A stretch of DNA of 64,000 nucleotides from SZAS-79 sp963844255 (GTDB taxonomy: Bacteria; Pseudomonadota; Gammaproteobacteria; Burkholderiales; SG8-39). A model generated the notes under the pieces. That model ran no database searches. It was not told the DNA's origin and saw nothing but the letters and a program-made list of their open reading frames with translations. How positions within the stretch are numbered: position 1 is the stretch's first letter; every line of letters begins with the position of its first letter. A program made the position numbers and the translations under genes. Positions 15,704 through 23,686 of the stretch are shown in pieces. Location: positions 14,208 through 78,207 of the forward strand of contig CAWJNP010000030.1 of assembly GCA_963844255.1 (NCBI GenBank). The letters run 5' to 3'.

Positions 15704-17197
15704 TCAGGCGCTGGCAGTGGCGGTCGGCACGAAATCGGCGGTGTCGGTCGATTCGTAGTTGAAGGTGACGTCGCCCCAGGTGTCGAGCGCAGCCTTGAGC
15801 GGGCTGCACCACCGGGCGGCCTCCTGCAGGATCTGCGGGCCTTCGTTCAAATAGTCGCGACCCTCGTTGCGTGCCAGGATCATGGCCTCGAGCGCGACAC
15901 GATTCGCGACCGCGCCGGCCTGGATGCCCATGGGATGGCCGATCGTGCCGCCGCCGAACTGCAGCACCACGTCCTCGCCAAGATAATGGATCAACTGGTG
16001 CATCTGGCCGGCATGGATGCCGCCGGAAGCGACCGGCATGACCCGGTTCAGCGACGCCCAGTCCTGATCGAAGAACAGGCCGTTCTCCAGCGACATGGGA
16101 GTGTGCGTTTCGCGCAGCGTGTCGTAGAAACCCTTGATCATGAGCGGATCACCCTCGAGCTTGCCGACCACGGTGCCTGCATGGATGTGGTCCACCCCGG
16201 CCATGCGCATCCACTTGCAGATCACGCGGAAGTTCATGCCGTGATTCTTCTGCCGCGAGTAGGTCGAGTTTCCGGCGCGGTGCAGGTGCAGGATCATGTC
16301 GTTGTTGCGCGCCCAGCGTGCCATCGACTGGATCGCGGTATAGCCGATCACCAGGTCGATCATGATGATGATCGAGCCCAGGCTCTTGGCAAATTCGGCG
16401 CGCTCGTACATCTCTTCCATCGTGCCCGCAGTCACGTTGAGGTAGTGGCCCTTGATTTCACCCGTCGCGGCAGAGGCCTTGTTCACGGCTTCCATGCAAT
16501 AAAGAAAGCGGTCGCGCCAGTGCATGAACGGCTGCGAATTGATGTTCTCGTCGTCCTTCATGAAGTCGAGCCCGCCTCTGAGGCCCTCGTACACCACCCG
16601 GCCGTAGTTGCGGCCGGACAAGCCGAGCTTGGGCTTGGTGGTCGCACCGAGCAGCGGCCGGCCGAACTTGTCCAGCCGCTCTCGTTCGACCACGATGCCG
16701 GTGGCGGGGCCCTGGAACGTCTTCAGGTAAGCCACGGGAATGCGCATGTCCTCCAGTCGCAACGCCTTGATGGCCTTGAACCCGAACACGTTGCCGATGA
16801 TCGAGGCCGTGAGATTGGCGATCGACCCGCCCTCGAACAGGTCCAGGTCGTAGGCGACATAGGCGAAATACTGCTGCTCGGTCCGCGTGCCGGGGCCGGT
16901 ATTGGGTACGGGATCCACGCGGTAGGCCTTGGCGCGGTACAGGTCGCACGCGGTCAGGCGGTCGGTCCAGACCACGGTCCAGGTCGCGGTGGACGATTCG
17001 CCCGCAACCGCTGCGGCGGCCTCTTCGGCGTCCACCCCTTCCTGCGGCGTGATGCGAAACAGCGCAAGCACGTCCGTGTCCCGGGGCTGGTAATCCGGCA
17101 CCCAGTAGCCCATCTGGACGTACTTCAACACCCCGGACTTGTAGCGTTGCGTGGCGTCGGTGATCTGCGTGGTGCTGCCTTCAGTGATGCTTCCCAT
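15704..17197 (-). CDS. cbbL: RuBisCO large subunit, form IC (red type)
   Basis: 497 residues from MGSITEGSTTQITDATQRY (GGAGAG upstream). Carboxylates ribulose 1,5-bisphosphate. The active-site motif GGLDFMKDDENINSQPF carries the carbamylated Lys and metal-binding Asp/Glu; GATTKPKLGLSGRNYGR carries the catalytic Lys of loop 2; GTVVGKLEGD is the loop-6 region; HRAGNSTYSRQ is the substrate-binding segment. The sequence is red-like rather than green-like, consistent with CbbX. First gene of the operon cbbLSXYFPA, divergent from cbbR. Confidence 0.98.
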   Translation of the reverse strand: MGSITEGSTTQITDATQRYKSGVLKYVQMGYWVPDYQPRDTDVLALFRITPQEGVDAEEAAAAVAGESSTATWTVVWTDRLTACDLYRAKAYRVDPVPNTGPGTRTEQQYFAYVAYDLDLFEGGSIANLTASIIGNVFGFKAIKALRLEDMRIPVAYLKTFQGPATGIVVERERLDKFGRPLLGATTKPKLGLSGRNYGRVVYEGLRGGLDFMKDDENINSQPFMHWRDRFLYCMEAVNKASAATGEIKGHYLNVTAGTMEEMYERAEFAKSLGSIIIMIDLVIGYTAIQSMARWARNNDMILHLHRAGNSTYSRQKNHGMNFRVICKWMRMAGVDHIHAGTVVGKLEGDPLMIKGFYDTLRETHTPMSLENGLFFDQDWASLNRVMPVASGGIHAGQMHQLIHYLGEDVVLQFGGGTIGHPMGIQAGAVANRVALEAMILARNEGRDYLNEGPQILQEAARWCSPLKAALDTWGDVTFNYESTDTADFVPTATASA

Positions 17198-17309
17198 TCG
17201 TCTCTCCACCAGGTTGAGCAGAAAACACGCTGAAGCTTAGGTATTTGCTAACATAGATACTATTCAGTAATTCTTGCTCTAGAAATCAGAAAATACTTAT
17301 ACATACATA
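17198..17309. promoter_or_regulatory. cbbL-cbbR divergent control region with CbbR-like sites
   Basis: AT-rich 112-base region between the divergent starts. TTAGGTATTTGCTAA at 17237-17251 is an inverted repeat with a T-N11-A core, the LysR-type recognition form. A second dyad, TACTATTCAGTA, is at 17258-17269. Both lie near the expected upstream edge of the cbbL promoter. CbbR binding is inferred from position and the general LysR motif. Confidence 0.55.
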
Positions 17310-18311
17310 ATGCGACACGTCACCTTGCGGATGCTCCGGGTGTTTTCCACGGTGGCCCGCCATCTCAGCGTCACGGCCGCAGCCAGGGAACTGCACCTGA
17401 CTCAGCCGGCGGTCACGATGCAGGTGAAGGAGCTCGAGCGGATTTCCGGCGCACCGCTGCTCGAGCGCATCGGTCGCAGGATCTATCTGACCGAAGCCGG
17501 CAGAGAACTCGCCGTGTGTGCGGCGAACGTCACCGAGAATCTGCGCGAAACCGAGGAGCGGCTCGACGCGCTGCACGGCTTGCAGAAAGGGCTGCTCAGG
17601 CTCGGTGCAGTGAGCACGGCGAAGTATTTCGCTCCCGCACTGCTCGCCGGCTTCACCGCGGCGCACCCCGGCGTAACCGTCCGGTTTTCGATCGGCAACC
17701 GGGAGGAGACCATTGGCAACCTGACCGCAAACGAGGTCGATCTTGCCATCATGGGCAGGCCTCCCCGCGAGATAGACACCCTCTCGGAATCGTTCGCGAA
17801 GCACCCGCTGATCATCATCGCGCCTCCCTCACATCCGCTGGCCGCCAAGCGCCGCGTGCAGATGCGGGAACTGGCCGGCGAAAGGTTCCTGATCCGCGAA
17901 CTGGGCTCGGGCACCCGGGCGTCGATGGAGCGGGTCTTCGCGCAGGCGCGCCTCGCCTATCACACCGCCATGGAGATGAGCAGCAATGAAACAATCAAGC
18001 AGGCGGTGATCGCCGGCATGGGCATCAGTTTCATCTCGAAGCACACGGTCGGCCTGGAACTGCAGACCGGCAGGCTGGTCGCCCTCAAGGTCGCAGGTCT
18101 GCCGATCGTGCGCGACTGGTTCGTGATCCAGCTGCGGACTAAGCGCCTGTCTCCGGTTGCAGCGGCATTCAAGCAGTTTCTTGCGACCGGCGGGGCCGCG
18201 ATCATCGACCAGTCGGTCGGCGTGTCCGGCGGCGCAGTTCCGAAGCAAAGAGTGGTTCGCCCACCCGCCCGCACAAACCGGAAAAAGTCGAGGCCAGGCG
18301 TTTCTACCTGA
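17310..18311 (+). CDS. cbbR: CbbR, LysR-type activator of the cbb operon
   Basis: 333 residues. N-terminal winged helix-turn-helix (FSTVARHLSVTAAARELHLTQPAVTMQVKELE, about residues 12-43), then the periplasmic-binding-like effector domain. CbbR proteins sense Calvin-cycle metabolites and NADPH and activate the divergent cbb operon. Position directly opposite cbbL gives the specific assignment. The C-terminal 30 residues (QRVVRPPARTNRKKSRPG) are a basic tail beyond the usual end. Confidence 0.94.
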   Translation: MRHVTLRMLRVFSTVARHLSVTAAARELHLTQPAVTMQVKELERISGAPLLERIGRRIYLTEAGRELAVCAANVTENLRETEERLDALHGLQKGLLRLGAVSTAKYFAPALLAGFTAAHPGVTVRFSIGNREETIGNLTANEVDLAIMGRPPREIDTLSESFAKHPLIIIAPPSHPLAAKRRVQMRELAGERFLIRELGSGTRASMERVFAQARLAYHTAMEMSSNETIKQAVIAGMGISFISKHTVGLELQTGRLVALKVAGLPIVRDWFVIQLRTKRLSPVAAAFKQFLATGGAAIIDQSVGVSGGAVPKQRVVRPPARTNRKKSRPGVST

Positions 18312-18352
18312 AGGCCCTTCGTCCAGGCCGGCACGGCGCCGGGCTCAGCGCC

Positions 18353-18748
18353 TCAGCACTGCTCCCAGGGCAGCCCTTCGTGACGCCACCCCGTGGACGC
18401 ACTGCGCTGATGCTTGTCGTTCAGTTCGCCTTCGAAGCCGTGCGCAACGTTGTAGATGTTCTTCAGTCCGTGCCGCTCGAGTGTTTCGCCGGCCTCCTGC
18501 GAGCGGTTGCCGCTGCGGCAGATCAGCACGATCGGGCGCACGGCGTGGTCGGTGCCGGCAAGCTTCTTCACCTGGCCGACGAAATGCGGGTTCACTTCCC
18601 AGTCCGGGCCATCGTTCCAGGCCACGTGAAGTGCGCCGACGGGATGACCGACGAACAGGTACTCCATTTCGCTACGGCAGTCGATGAACAGCGCATCCGC
18701 GTGCTGCCGCAGAAATTCGAAGGCCTGATTCGGGTCGAGATGCTTCAT
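18353..18748 (-). CDS. Rhodanese-domain sulfurtransferase
   Basis: 131 residues, single rhodanese domain. Active-site loop VLICRSGNRSQEAGETL has Cys77 as the persulfide-carrying residue; FIDCRSEMEYLFVGHPVGALHV is the preceding CH2 motif. Cytoplasmic, no signal peptide. With TusA and DsrE2 encoded nearby it fits the rhodanese-TusA-DsrE2 sulfur-trafficking set that feeds DsrEFH in sulfur oxidisers, though here it is about 3.6 kb from dsrE2. Confidence 0.9.
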   Translation of the reverse strand: MKHLDPNQAFEFLRQHADALFIDCRSEMEYLFVGHPVGALHVAWNDGPDWEVNPHFVGQVKKLAGTDHAVRPIVLICRSGNRSQEAGETLERHGLKNIYNVAHGFEGELNDKHQRSASTGWRHEGLPWEQC

Positions 18749-18795
18749 GGGGTGCGCATTATCGACCTCAACCGGCCGCAAGCGCAATCCGGGCC

Positions 18796-19842
18796 CTAGG
18801 GAGACGAAATCTGCTCGTCCTCGGCGAGCAGGCTGCGTAGCGCAACGTCCAGTGCACCGGGTTCCAGCCCGATCAGCCCGCGGGCCGTGGCCAGCCAGCG
18901 TTCCGCCCCTTCGGCTGCCACGCGGTACAGGCCAGCCGTCGCGCCCGATCGCACGAATTCCTCGTACGCGTCCATGACCTGGGGAAACAGTTGCCGGCGC
19001 GGCGCGTCGAACGTCGCAAAATAGAAATGCAGCGCGGGAAGATTGGGGCCGCAAAGCAGCCCGGGGAGGGTGGACAGGCAGTCGGCGAGCAGATCGCGCA
19101 CCGCACGCACGAAAGGCTCGCTGCGTGGGGGCACGCTGGTGACGATCCAGTCCGGCCATGCCTGACCGAGCATCTCTCCCGCCAACGCCTCGCCGACTTC
19201 GTGAAGGATCATCGTTTCCGCTTCGTTGTCCGCCATGCGTGAAAGCGCCGCATCCGGGTCGTCCGCAAATCCGTAGTTCGCCAGCGCGCGGCCCATGGCG
19301 TTGTCGAGCTTGCGCCATTGCCACTCTTCGACTTTCTCCCACAGGTAGCGACGCAAGGATTCCTGGCGCAGGAAAATCGTGCGTCCCTGCAGCATGGCCG
19401 GCGGGGCGGACAACTCACGCGCGTGTTCCCGCGAGGACACCAGCACCGTGAAGCCCGACCGTTCTTCCATGCGCAGCAAGTCGGCAAGGAAGAACATCGG
19501 CTTTCTCAATCGCCCGTAGCCCGCGCTGTAGACCAGGCCGCGCGGAAGCAGGACACGATTGACGGCCTCGGCATCGAACGGATCGACCTCTCCGTCGATC
19601 AGCGGAAGATGGAGAAAACCCTCTTCCTCGATTCCGTCCCAGAGCCGCTCGCGCTCCGTTAGCCACTCTCCAAGCTGATCCTTGGGCAGCTTGCGGGCGA
19701 ACGGCAGTTCATTCTCCCAGCGATAGAACTCGCGCATCTTGAGCAGGAAGGTGCACAGACCGTAGTCGCCCGCGTGCCGCGCATCCGAGATGTCGCAGTT
19801 GCGTTGCACCGCGCTCGTGAGAAGCGGAAAATCAGACATCAT
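18796..19842 (-). CDS. Conserved protein of unknown function, sulfur-cluster associated
   Basis: 348 residues, cytoplasmic. The N-terminus CDISDARHAGDYGLCTFLLKMREFYRWENELPF is rich in aromatic and charged residues, and the middle has RMADNEAETMILHEVGEALAGEMLG, in which HExxE could bind a metal. No known family is recognised. It lies 47 bases from the rhodanese and is divergent from the tandem TusA gene, with only 38 bases between starts, so all three probably share regulation. Confidence 0.75.
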   Translation of the reverse strand: MMSDFPLLTSAVQRNCDISDARHAGDYGLCTFLLKMREFYRWENELPFARKLPKDQLGEWLTERERLWDGIEEEGFLHLPLIDGEVDPFDAEAVNRVLLPRGLVYSAGYGRLRKPMFFLADLLRMEERSGFTVLVSSREHARELSAPPAMLQGRTIFLRQESLRRYLWEKVEEWQWRKLDNAMGRALANYGFADDPDAALSRMADNEAETMILHEVGEALAGEMLGQAWPDWIVTSVPPRSEPFVRAVRDLLADCLSTLPGLLCGPNLPALHFYFATFDAPRRQLFPQVMDAYEEFVRSGATAGLYRVAAEGAERWLATARGLIGLEPGALDVALRSLLAEDEQISSP

Positions 19843-19880
19843 TTGTGTATAGTCGAATCATTTAACCGTTCGCCCTGCCG

Positions 19881-20444
19881 ATGCCATCAAAGAATCCGTC
19901 CAAGTCGAAAACCACGGTCAAATCGAAGGCAAAACCTAAGGCCAAATCGAAGGCCAGACCCGCGACCACGCTGCCAAAGCCGCATGTCACGCTCGACATG
20001 ACCGGTCTGGCGTGCCCGGGGCCGCTGCTCGGGGCCAAGCGGGTGCTCGACGAACTGCTCGCAGGTGAAGTCATGCTGCTCGTATCCGACTGCCCTGCGA
20101 CCAAGGACGACCTGCTCTCCTGGCCGAAATATACCGACGTCGAGGTCCTGAAAACCACCAAACGGACGCGCGGCGGAACCGGCTACTACATACGCAAGGG
20201 AAAGACCCGGCTTGTCTCGCCGAACGCCGTGCTCGACATGCGCGGCTCGACCTGCCCCGGCCCGATCATCGAAGCCAAGAAGTTGCTCGGCGGCATGCAA
20301 AAGGGCGAAGTCCTGCGTCTGCTCAGCGACTGCTCGGGTATCCGCTCCGATCTGCGCAGCTGGGCCAAGGCCACAGGCCATGAATTGGTGGATGCGCGTG
20401 AAGTCTCGCCCGGCGAATACCAGTTCCAGATCCGCAAGGGCTGA
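19881..20444 (+). CDS. Tandem TusA-domain sulfur-carrier protein
   Basis: 187 residues with two complete TusA/SirA domains. Domain 1 has Cys45 in MTGLACPGPLLGAKR and domain 2 has Cys126 in MRGSTCPGPIIEAKK; both keep the CPxP motif that carries a persulfide. The first 30 residues are a Lys/Ser/Pro-rich tail with repeated KSKAKPK units. Most TusA proteins are single domain of about 75-80 residues, so this is an internal duplication or fusion. A role in sulfur transfer to DsrEFH is inferred. Confidence 0.9.
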   Translation: MPSKNPSKSKTTVKSKAKPKAKSKARPATTLPKPHVTLDMTGLACPGPLLGAKRVLDELLAGEVMLLVSDCPATKDDLLSWPKYTDVEVLKTTKRTRGGTGYYIRKGKTRLVSPNAVLDMRGSTCPGPIIEAKKLLGGMQKGEVLRLLSDCSGIRSDLRSWAKATGHELVDAREVSPGEYQFQIRKG

Positions 20445-20467
20445 ATCGGCTTCGCCGTCCTGCAATG

Positions 20468-20498
20468 AAAAAGCCCGAAGTACGGCTTCCGGCTTTTT
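20468..20498. terminator. Bidirectional rho-independent terminator
   Basis: AAAAAGCC and GGCTTTTT arms with an inner GAAG/CTTC pairing form a hairpin flanked by A- and T-runs. It lies between the convergent tandem-tusA and SCP2-like genes and can serve both. Confidence 0.8.
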
Positions 20499-20515
20499 CG
20501 CGCAACGACAATCGT

Positions 20516-21041
20516 CTAGCGCGCCGGACAACCCGCAGTACTCGAGCGCACCTTGCCGACAAGCAGGAGGAAGTTCTCGAACGGGGTCATGTTGCCCATC
20601 GCCTCTCCCATCGGGCCTTCGAAACCCAGGCGACCGAACATCATCGCGCGCATCGGACCGTATTCGCCCGCACCCATCTCGATCCATCGCCCGGTCTCCG
20701 CGTTCATCACGTAGTCCATTTCGAAGTCGAGCTTGGCCTGCTTTGGCAACCCGCCGTAGACGCACTGCGCCTTGTTGTCCTTCAGCGCGATATGCAGCTC
20801 GGCATGGGGACTTTGCGCGCAATCGGTGCGGTACATCTGGACGACCTTGAAACCGCGGCCCTTGTCGTTTTTGGCCCAGCCGCTTTCCACCAGCTTGCCG
20901 GTCAGCACCGGATCGGTGTTCCATGCCGCGCACGCGGCCTGACCCCATCCGGCCGACATCATGCTCGGCACGTCCTGCGCATGCCCCGCGGTGGCGGCAG
21001 CGCAGAACGCGACGAGCAGTGCGGTTCCTTCTCAGCCGCAC
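20516..21041 (-). CDS. Secreted SCP2 (sterol-carrier-like) domain protein with apparent 5' frameshift
   Basis: The mature part (MMSAGWGQAACAAWNTDPVLTGKL to the end at 20516) ends with MDYVMNAETGRWIEMGAGEYGPMRAMMFGRLGFEGPMGEAMGNM, the SCP2-like lipid-binding pattern. A signal peptide is needed but is split across two frames. RLRRNRT reads in the frame from the TTG/GTG at 21047/21041, and LLVAFCAAATAGHAQ reads in the mature frame. One base change near 21013-21021 would join them. Either a sequencing error or a real inactivation. It directly follows fadL, suggesting joint handling of a hydrophobic compound in the periplasm. Confidence 0.65.
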
Positions 21042-21043
21042 GC

Positions 21044-22294
21044 TCAATACTTCCAGCCGAAGCCGACGCCGAGCGCCGTCTGTTTCATGCGCAGGTTGGC
21101 TTCGCCGCCGCCGAACCCGACTGCGATCGAACCCGAGCCGTTCACCTTCTTTTCGGGCGCGTGCATGTAGCTGACGCTCAGTTCACCCTGTTTCGACATC
21201 TGCCAGGTCGCACCGAGCGTAAAGTGATCTTCGACCACGCCGGGCGCCAGAATGTTGAAAAATGTCTGGCTCGCCGGGATCGGCTGCTTGAGGGTGGCAT
21301 AGCCGGCCCGCAGTGTAAGGGTGGGACTGACCTCGTACGCGAGGCCGATCTTGTACACGGTGCTGTTGCGCCAGCCGAAGCCGGCGCCATTCGAGGGTCC
21401 GAGCTGGCAGGCGCCGACGAACAGGCAGTCCACCGTATTGCCGACCGACCTCACGTTGCCGTAGTTGATCCGCTCGATGTCGGCCGCGATCGTCAGGGCC
21501 GGGGTCGCCTTGAACGCGACGCCCACGCCGTAGTTTTCCGGAACATCGAAGCCGCCCTCCTCGGCGAACAGGCCCTTGTACTTGTCGAGCTTGCTCATCT
21601 TGGTTTTCGTCTGGTAGGTCGCGCCCAGCGTGAAGTTCGGCGTGATCTGCCCGGTCCAGCCGAACCGCATGCCCAGACCGCTGGATGAGTCGCGACCGCG
21701 GTTGGTGACTTCGTTCGGGTTCGCCGACATTGCTCTGAATCCTTCCAGGCCCTGCGCGCCAAACTGCTGGTAGGCGATGTTGAGCGACGCGCCGAACGAA
21801 TGATTGCCGAGCTTGTACGCAACGGTCGGCGAGACGAACAGCTGCATCAGGTCCACGCCGCCCGGCCCGGTGCTGCCGCCGAATGCGCGGAATGGGTTGT
21901 TGTTGTAATAGGTGTTCATGCCGCCATTGCCGAACACCGAGACTCCGACTGCGAGGTTGGTGCTCACCATGCGGTTGAAGCCGAACTCTGGGACCAGAAA
22001 ACTCTTGCGCCCGTTGGCGTCGTAGTTCCCGGACGCGCCGGCGCCGTTGCCGACAATCTCCGCACTGCGATTGGGGGCAAACCAGTCGAGGCCCCCGTCG
22101 ACGCGATTGCCGACCCAGGCCATTCCCGCCGGGTTGGTGGCGGCGGCGAGCGAGTCCTGCGGCAGCGCGATGCCCACGCCGCCCATGCCCTTGGACTTGA
22201 TGCCATAACCATGCGAGAAGTAACCCGTCGTGGCACCCGCCGACAACGGCAGCAACGCGGCTGCGATGGCCGCGGCAAGCAGATTTCTTTTCAA
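21044..22294 (-). CDS. FadL/OmpP1/TodX-family outer-membrane channel
   Basis: 416 residues with a signal peptide (MKRNLLAAAIAAALLPLSAGA). The mature start TTGYFSHGYGIKSKGMGGVGIALPQDSLAAATNPAGMAW is the conserved FadL N-terminal hatch with its NPAG motif. The C-terminus ends in Tyr preceded by aromatic beta-strands (LGVGFGWKY), as in outer-membrane barrels. Family members admit long-chain fatty acids or other hydrophobic molecules. Encoded between a DsrE2 gene and an SCP2-like protein. Confidence 0.92.
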   Translation of the reverse strand: MKRNLLAAAIAAALLPLSAGATTGYFSHGYGIKSKGMGGVGIALPQDSLAAATNPAGMAWVGNRVDGGLDWFAPNRSAEIVGNGAGASGNYDANGRKSFLVPEFGFNRMVSTNLAVGVSVFGNGGMNTYYNNNPFRAFGGSTGPGGVDLMQLFVSPTVAYKLGNHSFGASLNIAYQQFGAQGLEGFRAMSANPNEVTNRGRDSSSGLGMRFGWTGQITPNFTLGATYQTKTKMSKLDKYKGLFAEEGGFDVPENYGVGVAFKATPALTIAADIERINYGNVRSVGNTVDCLFVGACQLGPSNGAGFGWRNSTVYKIGLAYEVSPTLTLRAGYATLKQPIPASQTFFNILAPGVVEDHFTLGATWQMSKQGELSVSYMHAPEKKVNGSGSIAVGFGGGEANLRMKQTALGVGFGWKY

Positions 22295-22315
22295 GTTAAC
22301 TCCCCTTAGCTTGAT

Positions 22316-22918
22316 TTAGATGAACAGACTGACGTTCGACTTCTGCGCCAGCCCCAGGAACGTGGCAGCGCCGCAATAATCCTTGACCTCGGGAATGAAG
22401 TCGTCCCGGGTGAATCCGAACAGATCCACCGTCATCTGACAGCCGAGCAGATTGACGTCCGACTCAACGCAGGCCTGGCGCAACTCCGCGATCGTCGCAA
22501 CGCCCTTGTTCTTCATGGTCTGCTTCATGAGGCCCGTGGCCATGCTTTCGAAGCCGGGGATGATCGACTGGACTGCATTCGGGATGTTCCACTCGACACT
22601 CTTGAACCAGTCCGGCCCGAACGGCATCTTCATCGGCATGGCCGGATTGCCAAGCGGGCTGATGTTCAGGTCCAGGTCCTTCTTCAAGAGCGTGAGCCCA
22701 TAGAAGGTGAAGAAGATCGAGACCTCCCATCCAAGCGCCGCGGCCGTCGAGGCAAGGATGAACGGCGGGTAGGCCCAGTCGAGCGTGCCCTTGGTGGCGA
22801 TGATCGTCATCGAGGGCGTCTTGGCGGCTTCGATCTCGGCCAGTTTGCCGGGAAGCAGCGCGTCAAGGCGTTCGTTGATCAGGCGATCGAGCGTAGCGGT
22901 ATCGAGTTGCGCGGCCAT
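22316..22918 (-). CDS. dsrE2: DsrE2-type sulfurtransferase (DsrE/F/H-like, long form)
   Basis: 200 residues, longer than DsrE and typical of DsrE2. Core features: MTIIATKGTLDWAYPPFILASTAAALGWEVSIFFTFYGL and the cysteines in VNLLGCQMTVDLFGF and KDYCGAATFLG. DsrE2 proteins cooperate with rhodanese and TusA in cytoplasmic sulfur transfer. The hydrophobic stretch around residues 50-75 may associate with the membrane. Divergent from the CstR-type regulator with an operator-like repeat between them. Confidence 0.92.
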   Translation of the reverse strand: MAAQLDTATLDRLINERLDALLPGKLAEIEAAKTPSMTIIATKGTLDWAYPPFILASTAAALGWEVSIFFTFYGLTLLKKDLDLNISPLGNPAMPMKMPFGPDWFKSVEWNIPNAVQSIIPGFESMATGLMKQTMKNKGVATIAELRQACVESDVNLLGCQMTVDLFGFTRDDFIPEVKDYCGAATFLGLAQKSNVSLFI

Positions 22919-22957
22919 GGAAAAGGCCTCCTTCGCAGTGAGAGTCGACGCAGACTA

Positions 22958-22974
22958 ATACCCCCTAAGAGTAT
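22958..22974. promoter_or_regulatory. Operator-like repeat before dsrE2
   Basis: ATACCCCCTAAGAGTAT, arms ATAC/GTAT, sits 40 bases before the dsrE2 start. It resembles the cleaner repeat before cstR and that before dsrA. Likely CstR binding site by position and form. Confidence 0.45.
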
Positions 22975-23082
22975 CTGCAACAACTATCGGTTCGACCCAT
23001 TAGTTCGCTGCACAGCAGCATAAAGGATTGATATACAAGAGCAAATTTTTCGGACCTGGCTTGCAGATCTTCTGTCTCGTAG

Positions 23083-23098
23083 ATACCATCCGGGGTAT
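23083..23098. promoter_or_regulatory. Operator-like perfect-arm repeat before cstR
   Basis: ATACCATCCGGGGTAT: five-base arms ATACC and GGTAT around a six-base spacer, 14 bases before the repressor start. This form matches known CsoR/CstR-family operators and suggests autoregulation. Confidence 0.55.
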
Positions 23099-23111
23099 AG
23101 GAGACAGCACA

Positions 23112-23387
23112 ATGGCCGACGCACAGTTGCACGACCCGCAGGCAAAGCAGGCAATGCTGGCAAGGCTCGCCCGCATCGAAGGGCAGGTACGCGCAGTGCG
23201 CCGGATGATCGACAGCGACGAGGAATGCGAGGATATCGCGCAGCAGTTGTCTGCGGCACGCAAGGCCCTCGACCGGGCGTTTTATGAAATGGTCGCCTGC
23301 ATGATCAAGGCCGGCGGCGCTCAGCAAGGCGGCGAGCGAGAGGCAAGTGCCGAACATGTGGCGCAGTTGCTGGCGCGCTACGCCTGA
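23112..23387 (+). CDS. cstR: CstR-type persulfide-sensing repressor (CsoR family)
   Basis: 91 residues, all-helical CsoR family (RLARIEGQVRAVRRMIDSDEECEDIAQQLSAARKAL). Cys39 and Cys63 correspond to the two conserved cysteines. The copper-ligand His of CsoR (four residues before the second Cys) is Glu59 here, so copper sensing is unlikely and the CstR class, which senses sulfane sulfur through a Cys pair, is favoured. It precedes tusA and the YeeE transporter and is divergent from dsrE2, the expected targets. Confidence 0.85.
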   Translation: MADAQLHDPQAKQAMLARLARIEGQVRAVRRMIDSDEECEDIAQQLSAARKALDRAFYEMVACMIKAGGAQQGGEREASAEHVAQLLARYA

Positions 23388-23453
23388 ACGGCCGTTTTCC
23401 GGCTGCCGGGTATTACGAGAACATCCCTTTCACCAACCACAAGGCGACACGAC

Positions 23454-23681
23454 ATGAACTTCGACAAAGACCTCGACGCACGCGGTCTCAACTGCCCGCT
23501 TCCCATCCTGCGCGCGAAGAAGGCGCTTACGGACATGCAGTCGGGCCAGATCCTGCGCATCACTGCGACCGACCCGGGGTCGGTCAAGGACTTCCAGGCG
23601 TTCTGCAAGCAGACCGGCAATGAACTGCTTTCGCAGACGGAGGAAAACAAGGAATTCGTCGTCATGATGAAACGCAAGTAG
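23454..23681 (+). CDS. tusA: TusA-family sulfur carrier
   Basis: 75 residues. Cys14 lies in the CPLP motif (LDARGLNCPLPILRAKKAL) and carries the persulfide. Second TusA locus of the window; unlike the tandem protein at 19881 it is single domain. Located 66 bases after cstR and 5 bases before the YeeE/YedE transporter, the common tusA-yeeE pair. It probably accepts sulfur from the transporter and passes it to DsrE2 or DsrEFH. Confidence 0.93.
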   Translation: MNFDKDLDARGLNCPLPILRAKKALTDMQSGQILRITATDPGSVKDFQAFCKQTGNELLSQTEENKEFVVMMKRK

Positions 23682-23686
23682 ACGCA

